Below are positions 16,811 through 26,458 of a stretch of 64,000 bases of DNA, in pieces (positions within the stretch are counted from its first letter, which is position 1; every line of letters begins with the position of its first letter). Where the stretch lies: NCBI GenBank assembly GCA_017744715.1, contig JAGIAT010000001.1, positions 310,001 through 374,000 of the forward strand, in the 5' to 3' direction. Made by a program: the position numbers and the translations under genes. The stretch comes from Niabella sp. Lineage in GTDB: Bacteria > Bacteroidota > Bacteroidia > Chitinophagales > Chitinophagaceae. The notes under the pieces were generated by a model. That model made no database searches. It was given only the letters and a program-made list of their open reading frames with translations, and had not been told where the DNA came from.

Positions 16811-18268
16811 TTACACGTCGTAGGTGGTAGACGCCGTATCGCCTCCACGTCCGGTCCAGTTGGTATGGAAGAACTGTCCGCGGGGTTTGTCTGTTCTTTC
16901 GTACGTATGCGCACCAAAATAGTCGCGCTGCGCCTGTAAAAGATTGGCCGGCAGCCGTTCGGTACGGTAGCCGTCATAGAAGCTGATTGCTGCATTCAGG
17001 CAGGGTACCGGTATCCCGTTTTGTATTGCAGTGGACGCCACCTGTCTTAATCCATTCTGACAGGTCTGGATCTTTTCAGCAAAATAAGGATCCAGCAGCA
17101 GGTTGGCCAGATCGGGATTTTTGTCAAATGCCTCTTTGATATTGCCCAGGAAACGGGAACGGATGATGCATCCGCCTCTCCACATCAGAGCAATGTTACC
17201 ATAACTCAGTTCCCAGTTATATTCTTTCGCAGCCGCCTTCATCATCTGGTAGCCCTGTGCATATGAAATAACTTTTGCGGCATACAGTGCATCTCTTAAA
17301 TGATCGATGAATGCTTTTTTGTCGCCATCAAAAGCCGGCGTGGGGCCGGCGGTCAATACTTTTGATGCTGCCACACGCTCATCTTTCAATGCGGAAAGAC
17401 AACGGGCAAATACCGACTCTGTGATCAGTGTAAGCGGTACCCCCAGTTCCAGTGCCACGGTCCCGGTCCATTTGCCCGTGCCTTTTTGTCCGGCCGTATC
17501 CAGGATGCGGTCAATAATCGGCGTACCATCCGCTTCTTTATAAGCCAGGATATCGCGGGTAATCTCAATCAGGTAACTATCCAGCTCCCCTTCGTTCCAT
17601 TCTTTAAATACTTCATGCATTTCATCGGCCGGCATGCCCAGCACGTTCTTCATAATATGATAGATCTCGTTGATGAGCTGCATATCACCGTACTCAATTC
17701 CGTTATGCACCATCTTTACAAAATGGCCGGCACCACCCGTACCCACCCAATCGCAACAGGGAGCGCCGTCCGCTACTTTTGCTGCAATGCCCTGGAAAAT
17801 GGGCTTTACCGCAGGCCATGCTTCTTTAGAGCCGCCGGGCATGATGGAGGGCCCCAGCAGGGCACCTTCTTCACCTCCGGAAACGCCCGTTCCGATAAAG
17901 TACAGTCCTTTGCTTTCTACATATTTCACCCGGCGCTCGGTATCCGGGAAATGCGAATTACCGCCGTCAATAATAATATCTCCTTTATCCAGGTGCGGAA
18001 TTAACAGATCGATGAAGTCATCCACGGGCTTACCAGCCTTTACCATCAGCATCACTTTTCTGGGTGACTTTAATGAACTCACCAGGTCTTCGATCGATTT
18101 GGCCCCGTAAATATTTTTGCCTTTTGCCCGACCGTTTACAAAATGTTCCACTTTGTCAACAGAACGGTTAAATGCAGATACATGAAAGCCCTTGCTTTCC
18201 ATGTTCAGGATCAGGTTTTCACCCATCACTGCCAGGCCAATTACGCCTATGTCGGATACTTCATTCAT
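16811..18268 (-). CDS. gnd: 6-phosphogluconate dehydrogenase, decarboxylating
   Basis: The product has 485 residues and catalyses NADP-dependent oxidative decarboxylation of 6-phosphogluconate to ribulose 5-phosphate in the oxidative pentose phosphate pathway. The N-terminal Rossmann motif GLAVMGENLILN and the substrate-binding stretch GTGGAGHFVKMVHNGIEYGD are clear, as is the C-terminal FFHTNWTGRGGD. The length is normal. It is cytosolic and probably a single transcription unit. No zwf or pgl gene lies in the window. Confidence 0.98.
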   Translation of the reverse strand: MNEVSDIGVIGLAVMGENLILNMESKGFHVSAFNRSVDKVEHFVNGRAKGKNIYGAKSIEDLVSSLKSPRKVMLMVKAGKPVDDFIDLLIPHLDKGDIIIDGGNSHFPDTERRVKYVESKGLYFIGTGVSGGEEGALLGPSIMPGGSKEAWPAVKPIFQGIAAKVADGAPCCDWVGTGGAGHFVKMVHNGIEYGDMQLINEIYHIMKNVLGMPADEMHEVFKEWNEGELDSYLIEITRDILAYKEADGTPIIDRILDTAGQKGTGKWTGTVALELGVPLTLITESVFARCLSALKDERVAASKVLTAGPTPAFDGDKKAFIDHLRDALYAAKVISYAQGYQMMKAAAKEYNWELSYGNIALMWRGGCIIRSRFLGNIKEAFDKNPDLANLLLDPYFAEKIQTCQNGLRQVASTAIQNGIPVPCLNAAISFYDGYRTERLPANLLQAQRDYFGAHTYERTDKPRGQFFHTNWTGRGGDTASTTYDV

Positions 18269-18427
18269 AATTACGCGCGATTAATGTATAAACTAAAATG
18301 ATTAATTAGTGTTCAAATTTAGCCCCAAGGGCTGTTAAATCCAATTCCTGGCCGGGAATAAGGCTATAATTATAAAATTTACAATTAACCGGGCGCTTTT
18401 GTAGTACTTTTTTAAGAAGGCTCCGGA

Positions 18428-19486
18428 TCATTCCCTTTCAGGGGCCTTCTTTAATAGTACCATATAAACCGGAAAATGATCGCTATAGCCGCCGCGGTAC
18501 ACATCCCCCGTATAACTGCGCAGCGGATACCCTTTATAAGCACCGGTGTTTTCGATCAGGTAATCTTTTTTAAAAACCGCATTTTTATAAAAGAAAAAAC
18601 CCGACTGGTTTTTGTCTAAAAAGCCTTCAGCGATCAGGATCTGGTCAAAGAGGCTCCAGGCATCCTGATAAGCAAGGGAGCCCATGCCCTTTTTATAAAG
18701 TGGTACCCACGGATTATAAAGCTGCCCCATTTTTATTGCGGCAGCGTTGTCTGTAGCCTGCATTCCTGTTACAATGCTGTTGTTTACCGGCTCATCGTTA
18801 AAGTCGCCCATCACGATAATTTTGGCCATGGGATTCTGCCGGATCAGGGTATCTACAAATTTCCGGACGGTAAGCGCTGCGGCCATGCGACCTGGTTCCG
18901 ATTTTTTTTCGCCTCCATAGCGGCTGGGCCAGTGGTTTACAAAAACCTGTACCCGTTCTTCATTCAACAGGCCGGTTACCCACAGGATATCGCGGGTATA
19001 GGCAGCGGTTTTGGCGCCTTCGGGAAGTGGCACATACAATGGCCGGCTTTTGAGCACGCGAAAATACCGGGGGTTATACAGGAGCGCTACATCGGCGCCA
19101 CGGGCATCTTTTGAATCATAATGCACATACCGGTAATGCCGGCCGGAAAGCAGGGGATGTTGTACCAGCAATTGCAGCACCGCACTGTTCTCCACCTCAG
19201 ACACACCCAGCAGGGCCGGGCCATCGGGGTTGATATTGGTGCCGATCTGCGAAATTACGGTTGCCAGCCGGGTTGTTTTTTCATTTAACACAGCACTGGT
19301 ATAGGCTTTGGAGCCGCCGGGTGTAAACGTTTCGTCATCATACCGCCCGTGAAAAACGGTATCATAAAAGTTTTCAAGATTGTAGAACGCAACGATGGCA
19401 CTCCTGTATTTCCGGGGCTGTGCGAAGGTGCTGATACAGCAGGTACCGATAACAGCCAATATCAGCATAAAGCGGTTTTTTTTCAT
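18428..19486 (-). CDS. Secreted endonuclease/exonuclease/phosphatase family protein
   Basis: The product has 352 residues with signal peptide MKKNRFMLILAVIGTCC followed by ISTFAQ. EEP-fold motifs are present: FYNLENFYDT, GVSEVEN, VNHWPSR, VMGDFNDEP and the final GYSDHFPVYM, which carry the metal-binding and catalytic Asn, Glu, His and Asp residues. It could cut extracellular nucleic acid or phosphoesters. An open frame continues upstream to 19717, but those codons are made of the dyad repeat and are not coding. It is divergent from a TonB-dependent receptor across the repeat array. Confidence 0.9.
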   Translation of the reverse strand: MKKNRFMLILAVIGTCCISTFAQPRKYRSAIVAFYNLENFYDTVFHGRYDDETFTPGGSKAYTSAVLNEKTTRLATVISQIGTNINPDGPALLGVSEVENSAVLQLLVQHPLLSGRHYRYVHYDSKDARGADVALLYNPRYFRVLKSRPLYVPLPEGAKTAAYTRDILWVTGLLNEERVQVFVNHWPSRYGGEKKSEPGRMAAALTVRKFVDTLIRQNPMAKIIVMGDFNDEPVNNSIVTGMQATDNAAAIKMGQLYNPWVPLYKKGMGSLAYQDAWSLFDQILIAEGFLDKNQSGFFFYKNAVFKKDYLIENTGAYKGYPLRSYTGDVYRGGYSDHFPVYMVLLKKAPERE

Positions 19487-19607
19487 ATAGTTCAGGTTAA
19501 TAGAAGATATAGATCTCCGGGTTTTCAAATATAAATAAGCATTTAAAGCCTTTTTATGAGCAGTGTGTATGAGCAGACATTGACATTCAAGAGTTGTTCT
19601 TTTTTTT

Positions 19608-20506
19608 CTCACAGATTTCACAGATGTACGCGGATTTTTTGAATTCGCTCTGTGTAAATCCGTGTAATCTGTGAGCAATGCCGATTTCGAAGTTGCTCTT
19701 TTTCTCAAGGATTCCACCGATGTGCACGGATTTTTTTAATCGTTCTGTCTAAATCCATTCAGTTAATAATTCTTATCAAACTTTCTTTACTTATCGAGCT
19801 ACAATTAAAATTTACAAGAAAGCCAATCTTTTTTCCTGACAACTTTAAATAAGTCAGCAATTGCTTTTTATGAACATCACGTAATATTTCCACAGATTTT
19901 ATTTCAATAATTATACTATTTTCTACCAGTATATCGAGTCTAAACCCTAATTCCAATTGCACATTTTCATACACAGCCGGCAAGCCAACCTGTGTTTTAA
20001 TGTTCATTCCATTTTGAATCAGTTCGTATGCCAGTGCTGCCTCGTAAACAGACTCTAATAATCCAGGTCCTAAAACCGTATGCACTTTAAATATGGTGCC
20101 TCTGATCTTATATGTAAGTTCATTGATGTCCATGGTTTGCTTTTCTTACTGTTTCGCAGATGTGTATGTATGTTTAGCTATTCTGTGTAAATCCGTGTAA
20201 TCTGTGCGCAATGGCGATTTCGAAGTTGTTCTTTTTCTCACGGATTCCACCGATGTGCACGGATTTTTTGAATTTATCTTATGTAAATTCATGTAATCTG
20301 CGAGTAATGTCGTTCGATAGCTGCGCTTTTTTTCTCACAGATTTCACAGATGTTCACAGATTTTTGAATTTATTCTGTGTAAATCCGTGTAATCTGTGCG
20401 CAACGCCGATTTCGAAGTTGTTTTTTTTCTCACGGATTACGCAGATGTCCACAGATTTTTATGAATTCGTTCTGTGTAAATCTGTGTAATCGGTGAGCAA
20501 TACTGA
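19608..20506. repeat. Array of six 92-97-bp dyad repeat units flanking a GxxExxY gene
   Basis: Units start near 19608, 19704, 20145, 20237, 20334 and 20429. Each has CTCACAGATT... on the left and AAATCCGTGTAATCTGTG on the right, which are inverted copies of one another, and units are joined by a conserved linker (GCAATGCCGATTTCGAAGTTG and variants with up to a few changes). Two units lie on the 3' side and four on the 5' side of the minus-strand gene at 19759-20133. Confidence 0.9.
19759..20133 (-). CDS. GxxExxY protein (PD-(D/E)XK nuclease superfamily 3)
   Basis: The product has 124 residues. The family-naming motif is GLLESVY at 24-30. The nuclease-like motif is intact: Asp67 in FRLDILVE and Glu77-x-Lys79 in IIEIKS, followed by Gln91 in KKQLLTYLKL. 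The family is common in Bacteroidota and other phyla but has no established function. The gene sits inside the 96-bp dyad array, and the neighbouring repeat unit runs almost to its stop codon. A stub of a second copy is found at 20557-20591. Confidence 0.88.
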   Translation of the reverse strand: MDINELTYKIRGTIFKVHTVLGPGLLESVYEAALAYELIQNGMNIKTQVGLPAVYENVQLELGFRLDILVENSIIIEIKSVEILRDVHKKQLLTYLKLSGKKIGFLVNFNCSSISKESLIRIIN

Positions 20507-20556
20507 TAAACGCTCTTGTTAAGTTGTACCTCAAGTCCAGTGCACTTAAATAGTTT

Positions 20557-20591
20557 GCGCTGATTTTATGGGTAAGTTCATTGGTGTTCAT
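20557..20591 (-). pseudogene. 5' stub of a second GxxExxY gene
   Basis: Reading the minus strand from ATG 20591 gives MNTNELTHKIS, matching MDINELTYKIR of the intact gene at 19759-20133. At DNA level 27 of 32 bases agree. Similarity stops after about 11 codons. The stub lies at the outer end of the repeat array, in the same orientation. Confidence 0.75.
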
Positions 20592-20774
20592 GTAAGTGTT
20601 TTTTACAGGGGGTGTTAAACAATTAGATCTTCAAAAATTTGAGATGAAGATCAGTAGTATTTGCGAATCCGTAATCCTGTTGCGGGTACGAAGGTTGGAA
20701 AAGAATTTTAAATAAAAAAATTACAATATTTGTTTTTTTATTTATATTTACGGTAACCTATAAAAATAACCATA

Positions 20775-23363
20775 ATGAAAACCACCATCGCGCTAACGCT
20801 TGCGTTTGTGTATCTGTCTGGACATGCACAGTCCCCTCCGTTTATAACCGCCCGCGATACGATTCCGGTAACCGATTCGCTGATCGGAGATTTGAAAACT
20901 GAAGCGGCTGAGCAGCTACCGGTAATAAGCCTGGACGAAGGAGATGCAGATGAAGACAGTCGCACCATTGTTTCATCGGTCCTTGCTGCCGGACGAAACC
21001 CTTTTTTATCCGCGGCTGCGTTTAATTTTTCGCCGGTACGTTTCCGGCTGCGAGGCTATAGCAATGGCGATGCTGTTTACCTGAATGGCGTTGATTTTAC
21101 CGGGCGGGATAACGGCTTTGTTCCATTCGGCTTATGGTCCGGACTTACCAATGTAATGCGCTCCCGCCAAAACGCCTATGGATTGGAAGCCGCTGATTTT
21201 GCGCCGAACCGGTTGGGGTTGCACACCAATATCGACATGCGGGCCGGTGCCCAATGGGCGCAAACACAGGCCGGGTATGCCCTGTCGAACCGGAATTACC
21301 GCCACCGGTTTTTGCTGACGCACGGATCCGGATTTGATAAGAAGGGGTGGGCATACAGTTTCATGCTCAGTAGCCGTTATGCATCAGAGGGATATATACC
21401 CGGTACCTTTTACCGAAGTTTAAGCTACTATATGGCTGCAGATAAGCGCATGAATGCGCGGAACCTCTTTTCCTTTATCGCTTTTGGCGCACCTACAGAA
21501 AACGGCCGGCAAACTGCCAGTGTACAGGAGGCGATGGACCTGGCCGGTACCCATTTTTATAATCCCATATGGGGATACCAGAATGGTGTAAAACGGAATG
21601 CGGCGGTTACTGCTACATTTCAACCCGTTTTTATGAGTGTATACGAATATAAGCCCGGTACAAAAACCAGCTGGATGACCACGCTGGTCTATACATTCGG
21701 CAAGCGGAAGCTTTCAGGGTTCGATTGGTACAATGCACCCGATCCCCGGCCGGATTATTACAGGTACCTGCCCGGTTATTACGCCAACGCCCAGCCTGCC
21801 ATTGCTGCCGAGCTGCGGGAATTGCTAGCCGGTGATCCAAACCTGCTGCAGGTGAACTGGAACCGGTTATACGAGGTAAACCGCGCCAATAATGTAACCA
21901 TTCGCAATGCCGGCGGTGTAACCGGTGAAAATATTACAGGGAAACGATCCCTCTATATTTTATCCAACCGGGTAAATGCATTGCAGCGTTACATGGCAAA
22001 CACCGTCTACCGGACCGCTTTTTCCGGATGGATCGGGTTGACTGCCGGTGCAGATTTTCAGCACCAGGAAAACGAACACTACCTGGAAGTGAAAGACCTG
22101 CTGGGCGGTGATTTCTGGCTGAATGTAAACCAGTTTGCAGAAAGGGATTTTCCCAACGATCCGTACTCGGTGCAGTACGACCTGGATCATCCGGATCAGC
22201 GAAAAAAAGCAGGCGAACCATACGGGTATCATTACCGGGTGATGATGAGCCGTATATCGGCATGGGTACAGTTAACTTTTACCGGGCGGCGTTTGGATGG
22301 GTTTTTTAATCTCAGTGCTGTTCAAACACAGTTTTACCGGCAGGGGCTCAACCGGAACGGGCTTTTCCCGGATGATTCTTATGGGCCTTCTGCCCGCCAG
22401 CAGTTTATGGATCCCGGTTTAAAGACGGGCCTTACGTATAAATGCAATGGCCGGAATTATTTTTTTATCAGCGGAGGATATTTTCGGGCACCACCGTTGT
22501 TTGACAATGTTTTCATTTCTCCCCGTACCCGGAATGCATTGCAGCAAACTCCGTTAAAAAGTGAAACGGCCTGGTCTGCCGAAGGTGGGTATAAACACCA
22601 TAGTCCGCGTATGCGGATTGGCCTGACCGGTTATTATACCGAAATAAAGAATGCCTACGATGTAATGACCTTCTACCATGACCAATACCGGAATTTTGTC
22701 AATTACGCATTGCGCGGTATGCATACGGTTCATTTTGGAGGCGAGATCGGTGTGGAAGCCAAATTAAACACGGCATGGAGCTTTAATGGTGCGGTTTCTG
22801 TAGGTCGGTACTATTATAACAGCCGTCCGCGTGCCGTGATTACCGTGGATAATGATGCAGCTATACTAACGGAACAGGTAGTGTATCTGAAAAACTTCAG
22901 GGTTCCTTCTACACCCCAGAATGCCTGCAGTGCCGGTTTTTTTTACCGGTCGCCGCGGTACTGGTTTCTTAGTTTAAGCGGCAATTATTTCGATCAATCC
23001 TGGCTGAGTATAAATCCTATCCGGAGAACGGTTGCGGCCATCGGAGATGCGGATCCTTCATCATCCGGAATACAGGAGCTTATCGGTCGCATCACCGTCC
23101 AGGAAAAATTTCCCGCACAGTTCATGCTGGACCTTTTTGGCGGCTGGTCAAAGCGCCTGCGATATACCATTCATAAAAAGCCGGTTTATCTGGTATTTAG
23201 CATTGGCGTAAACAACCTGCTGAATAATAAAAACATCCGTTCGGGAGGCTTTGAACAGCTGCGGTTCAATGTGGAAGACAAGGATCCGGACACCTTCCCT
23301 CCAAAATATTATTATGCGTATGGACTGAATTATTATGCCGGCGTTATGCTCCGGTTTAAGTAA
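20775..23363 (+). CDS. TonB-dependent receptor
   Basis: The product has 862 residues with a signal peptide ending GHAQ. A plug-like segment (NPFLSAAAFNFSPVRFRLRGY, then VYLNGVDFTG) is followed by a long barrel of aromatic strands with a final Phe-Lys. It lacks an N-terminal carboxypeptidase-D-like domain and is therefore not SusC-type. The next gene is a DUF5689 lipoprotein 40 bp downstream, and a secreted EEP nuclease is divergent upstream, so the substrate may come from nucleic acid or phosphoesters; this is inference from context only. Confidence 0.87.
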   Translation: MKTTIALTLAFVYLSGHAQSPPFITARDTIPVTDSLIGDLKTEAAEQLPVISLDEGDADEDSRTIVSSVLAAGRNPFLSAAAFNFSPVRFRLRGYSNGDAVYLNGVDFTGRDNGFVPFGLWSGLTNVMRSRQNAYGLEAADFAPNRLGLHTNIDMRAGAQWAQTQAGYALSNRNYRHRFLLTHGSGFDKKGWAYSFMLSSRYASEGYIPGTFYRSLSYYMAADKRMNARNLFSFIAFGAPTENGRQTASVQEAMDLAGTHFYNPIWGYQNGVKRNAAVTATFQPVFMSVYEYKPGTKTSWMTTLVYTFGKRKLSGFDWYNAPDPRPDYYRYLPGYYANAQPAIAAELRELLAGDPNLLQVNWNRLYEVNRANNVTIRNAGGVTGENITGKRSLYILSNRVNALQRYMANTVYRTAFSGWIGLTAGADFQHQENEHYLEVKDLLGGDFWLNVNQFAERDFPNDPYSVQYDLDHPDQRKKAGEPYGYHYRVMMSRISAWVQLTFTGRRLDGFFNLSAVQTQFYRQGLNRNGLFPDDSYGPSARQQFMDPGLKTGLTYKCNGRNYFFISGGYFRAPPLFDNVFISPRTRNALQQTPLKSETAWSAEGGYKHHSPRMRIGLTGYYTEIKNAYDVMTFYHDQYRNFVNYALRGMHTVHFGGEIGVEAKLNTAWSFNGAVSVGRYYYNSRPRAVITVDNDAAILTEQVVYLKNFRVPSTPQNACSAGFFYRSPRYWFLSLSGNYFDQSWLSINPIRRTVAAIGDADPSSSGIQELIGRITVQEKFPAQFMLDLFGGWSKRLRYTIHKKPVYLVFSIGVNNLLNNKNIRSGGFEQLRFNVEDKDPDTFPPKYYYAYGLNYYAGVMLRFK

Positions 23364-23403
23364 TCCGGAAGTACCGGTATTGTTAACCTAAAAAATCAAC
23401 TTC

Positions 23404-25452
23404 ATGAAAATAGATGTTTCAGCGCAAAAGAAAAGCGCACTGCTGCTTTGGATGTGGATTTTGATTATAGCCTGTAACCGGGCGTTTGATGTTCCTGCTG
23501 TAAATGCGGATCCGGATATACCGGTAAACATGACCATCGGGGCATTAAAAGAACGCTACCAGGGATATGGTATTTTTCAGAAAATCTATGATGATATTAC
23601 CATTGCGGGTATTGTAACGGCCAATGACCGTTCCGGAAATTTTTATAAGCAGATCGTGATACAGGATGAAACCGGTGCTATACCGGTATTGCTGGATGGA
23701 AACAATGTGTATACGGCATACCCGGTTGGCCGGCGGGTTTTTGTGAAACTGAAAGGCATGATGCTGGGGGATTATGGAGGTGCCATTCAGCTGGGCCTGG
23801 ATTCTGTGCGCGACGGCGGCTACCTGAACCTGGGAAGAATTCCCGTTGCACAGTTTGACCAGTTTATTGTAAAAGGCTCGTTCGGAAATGAGGTAGCGCC
23901 CCGGGTGATTACGCCCGCGGAACTTTCAACCAATATAAAAGATCCTTTGCAAAGTATGCTGGTACAGCTGGAGGGGTACCAGTTTGCAGAACGGGATACC
24001 TCCAAAACATATGCAGATCCTGAAAAAGGGGTAAGTGCCGTAAACTTTACGATCCGTAACTGTGAACGGCAATCAATAGTATTGCGCAATAGCAGTTATG
24101 CCAGTTTTGCAGCATTAAAAGTGCCCTCCGGAAACGGTACAATCACCGGCATTTACAGCATCTTCAATGCAACGCAGCAGCTTTTTATACGGGATACAGG
24201 GGATGTACAGTTTTTAAAAGCCCGTTGCGGGCAGGAAGAGCGGGTGCCTGTTACCATTGCTGCATTGCGGCAGCTATACCAGGGTGCAAACAGAGCCGTG
24301 GGCCGGTATGCAGTGGGTGGTACGGTCATTTCCGATGCAGGCTCTGGTAATATTGCGGGCGGCCTGGTGGTGCTTCAAAATGGCCAAAGCGGGTTGCTGA
24401 TAAACTTCGGCAGCGCGGTCAGTTACCGTGCCGGCGACTCCATTGTGTTGCTGCTTTCAGATACGGATTCGCTGATCAATGAACGCGGAGCGCTGAAGCT
24501 GAAACTGAGTCCGGGTTTTGTAAAACCGGATCCGGTGGCAACCGAACGCGTGGTTATACCGGTGGTAAAAACACTGCAGGAAGTGCATACGGCTCTGGGG
24601 CTCCTGCCCGGGGATGCCGGGAATATTGAAGGTACCCTGATCAGGGTTCTGCAGGCGGTGGCGGCTCCGGATTTTTTTTCAGGTGGTCATGCCCTTACCG
24701 ATGGCAGCGGCACCCTGGAATTGTATACCAGGGAGGAAGCTCTATTTGCCACAGCGATGATGCCACCCGGTCCTCAAACCTGGACGGGGTATACCGGGAA
24801 TTTCAATGGTGTTAAGCAATTTTATATCCGGAACACAGATGATGTTTCGGGTTTTGTACCTTCTGTGCCATTTATCCTGTTATTTGGTTTTGCCGGCGTT
24901 TCCGATAAAACCGGAACCGTTGATCCTACACCGGTACCGGCGGTTCCCAACCTGGTGGTTACACCGTTCAAAGCCGTTGGGGTAGGGGATCATTCCACTG
25001 CAGGCGGCCGCTTTTCATTCACCGGATGGCCAATGGGAGCTGTAAACGGTTCTGATACATTCAGTGGATTTCTGGATGAAGGCCGGTACTATGAAGTAAC
25101 CATTGCTCCATCCGCCGGGTTTGCGATGCATCTTTTCAGGATAACATTTACCATGCGACGCTCCGCAACCGGTGTGCGGCAGCTGGTGATTCGTTCCGGC
25201 CTGGATGGTTTTAAGACGAATCTGGTGGTATCTGCTCCCGCAGGGAATGCGAATGTGCAGATAACGCCTGCCCGCGTATTACAGGTAAATGATGCCTCAA
25301 CAGCCGATAACGAAGGATGTACGGTAACGATGGGCGCTGAATTTACAAACCTTGATAAACCGGTTGCCATCCGCTTTTATGGTTTCAACAGCGAGGCCGG
25401 AGGCGGTACGTTTAGCATCGATGATGTACAGATAACAGGAAGTGTCCGGTAG
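23404..25452 (+). CDS. DUF5689 domain lipoprotein
   Basis: The product has 682 residues. A lipoprotein signal ends with IIAC (Cys24). The N-terminal region holds the DUF5689 OB-fold-like domain (VNMTIGALKERY, IAGIVTANDRSGNFYKQI, GAIPVLLDG), and a second copy of the same type follows around residues 280-380 (VTIAALRQLYQG, AVGGTVISD, VLQNGQSGLLI). The C-terminal 180 residues form a beta-sandwich-like domain. It is probably the surface-exposed partner of the TonB-dependent receptor. A 141-bp repeat triplicate begins right after the stop. Confidence 0.85.
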   Translation: MKIDVSAQKKSALLLWMWILIIACNRAFDVPAVNADPDIPVNMTIGALKERYQGYGIFQKIYDDITIAGIVTANDRSGNFYKQIVIQDETGAIPVLLDGNNVYTAYPVGRRVFVKLKGMMLGDYGGAIQLGLDSVRDGGYLNLGRIPVAQFDQFIVKGSFGNEVAPRVITPAELSTNIKDPLQSMLVQLEGYQFAERDTSKTYADPEKGVSAVNFTIRNCERQSIVLRNSSYASFAALKVPSGNGTITGIYSIFNATQQLFIRDTGDVQFLKARCGQEERVPVTIAALRQLYQGANRAVGRYAVGGTVISDAGSGNIAGGLVVLQNGQSGLLINFGSAVSYRAGDSIVLLLSDTDSLINERGALKLKLSPGFVKPDPVATERVVIPVVKTLQEVHTALGLLPGDAGNIEGTLIRVLQAVAAPDFFSGGHALTDGSGTLELYTREEALFATAMMPPGPQTWTGYTGNFNGVKQFYIRNTDDVSGFVPSVPFILLFGFAGVSDKTGTVDPTPVPAVPNLVVTPFKAVGVGDHSTAGGRFSFTGWPMGAVNGSDTFSGFLDEGRYYEVTIAPSAGFAMHLFRITFTMRRSATGVRQLVIRSGLDGFKTNLVVSAPAGNANVQITPARVLQVNDASTADNEGCTVTMGAEFTNLDKPVAIRFYGFNSEAGGGTFSIDDVQITGSVR

Positions 25453-25464
25453 ATGCTCCCGGAG

Positions 25465-25880
25465 CTGGGGCAATGTAAAATATGGAATAATCAATTTGGA
25501 ACGTAGAAGGAATGATTTATCTGGCGATCCGGGCCACAGAGCAGTAACGGAACCTTCACTTTTACATTTAACATTCCGCATTGGTTATTTTAAATTCCTT
25601 CAAGGCGGGGGAAATGTAAAATATAGAATAACCAATTTAGAATGTAGAAAGAGCGATTTACCTGACGATCCGGGCCACAGAGCAGTAACGGAACCTTCAC
25701 TTCTACATTTAACATTCTGCATTGGTTATTTTAAATTCCTTCAAGGCTGGGGAAATGTAAAATATGGAATAACCAATTTAGAAGGTAGAAGGAATGATTT
25801 ATCTGACGATCCGGATCATAGAGCAATAACGGGATCTTCACTTCTACATTTAACATTCTGCATTGGTTATTTTAAATTCC
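25465..25880. repeat. Three tandem 141-bp palindromic repeats
   Basis: Copies start near 25465, 25606 and 25747 and are about 90 percent alike. Each has a left arm (AATATGGAATAACCAATTTA) whose inverted, slightly changed copy forms the right end (TGCATTGGTTATTTTAAATTC), so each unit can fold into a long hairpin. They fill the space between convergent genes. The period is a multiple of three, which keeps one frame open; this open frame is not considered coding. Confidence 0.9.
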
Positions 25881-26458
25881 TACCCTCCCTGCTTCCGCAG
25901 GTATTTGGTAAGGATCACAATGGTTTGGCCTTCGATCTTTCCTTCAATCTGCCCCGTATTATCTTCTACAAGGCGGATGTTTTTTACAACGGTCCCCATT
26001 TTGGCATTCAGCGTTGAGCCTTTTACATCCAGACTTTTGATAAGCACAACAGTGTCGCCGTTTTGCAAAACATGGCCATTGCTGTCTTTATGCAGGTCAA
26101 CCGTGCCGTCGTCTTCATGATCGCCGGTTGCTTTTGCCCATGCCAGCGTTTCGTCATCCAGATAAAGCATGTCCAGGTTCTCGGCCGCCCAGCTTTCATT
26201 CCGGAGGCGGTTTAGCATCCGCCAGGCCGTTACCTGTACGGCAGGTACTTCGCTCCACATCGTTTCAGAAAGACAATACCAGTGCCCCGCATCCAGCGCT
26301 TCCTTTTTATCGATCTGCGCCACACACTTGCTGCAGATAAAGATCGTTTGATCCGCATTGTTTTGCGTTTGGGGAGCTACTTCATATGCGTTTACGGCTG
26401 CGGTACTTTTACAAAGTTCGCAGCCATTTTTGCTTCTTTCAGCGGATTCGTTTGCCAT
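25880..26458 (-). CDS. PhnA-like zinc-ribbon protein
   Basis: The product has 192 residues. An N-terminal zinc ribbon has Cys13, Cys16, Cys42 and Cys45 (CELC and CSKC). The C-terminal PhnA domain shows DSNGHVLQNGDTVVLIKSL and VKGSTLNAKMGTVVKNI. Despite the historic name (alkylphosphonate uptake), PhnA-domain proteins are not shown to act in phosphonate breakdown, and no phn genes are near. Its stop codon touches the end of the 141-bp repeats. Confidence 0.9.
   Translation of the reverse strand: MANESAERSKNGCELCKSTAAVNAYEVAPQTQNNADQTIFICSKCVAQIDKKEALDAGHWYCLSETMWSEVPAVQVTAWRMLNRLRNESWAAENLDMLYLDDETLAWAKATGDHEDDGTVDLHKDSNGHVLQNGDTVVLIKSLDVKGSTLNAKMGTVVKNIRLVEDNTGQIEGKIEGQTIVILTKYLRKQGG

Noticed and set aside
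19487..19717. N-terminal extension of the EEP nuclease gene
   Set aside because: The extra codons are made of the dyad repeat and precede the true signal peptide start at 19486.
19608..20506. CRISPR array
   Set aside because: The units are 92-97 bp, contain internal dyads and vary along their length; there are no short identical repeats with unique spacers and no cas genes.
25442..26017. Plus-strand open frame of 191 codons over the 141-bp repeats
   Set aside because: It is built from the three palindromic repeats and the antisense of the PhnA gene; 47-residue repeats arise because the unit length is divisible by three.
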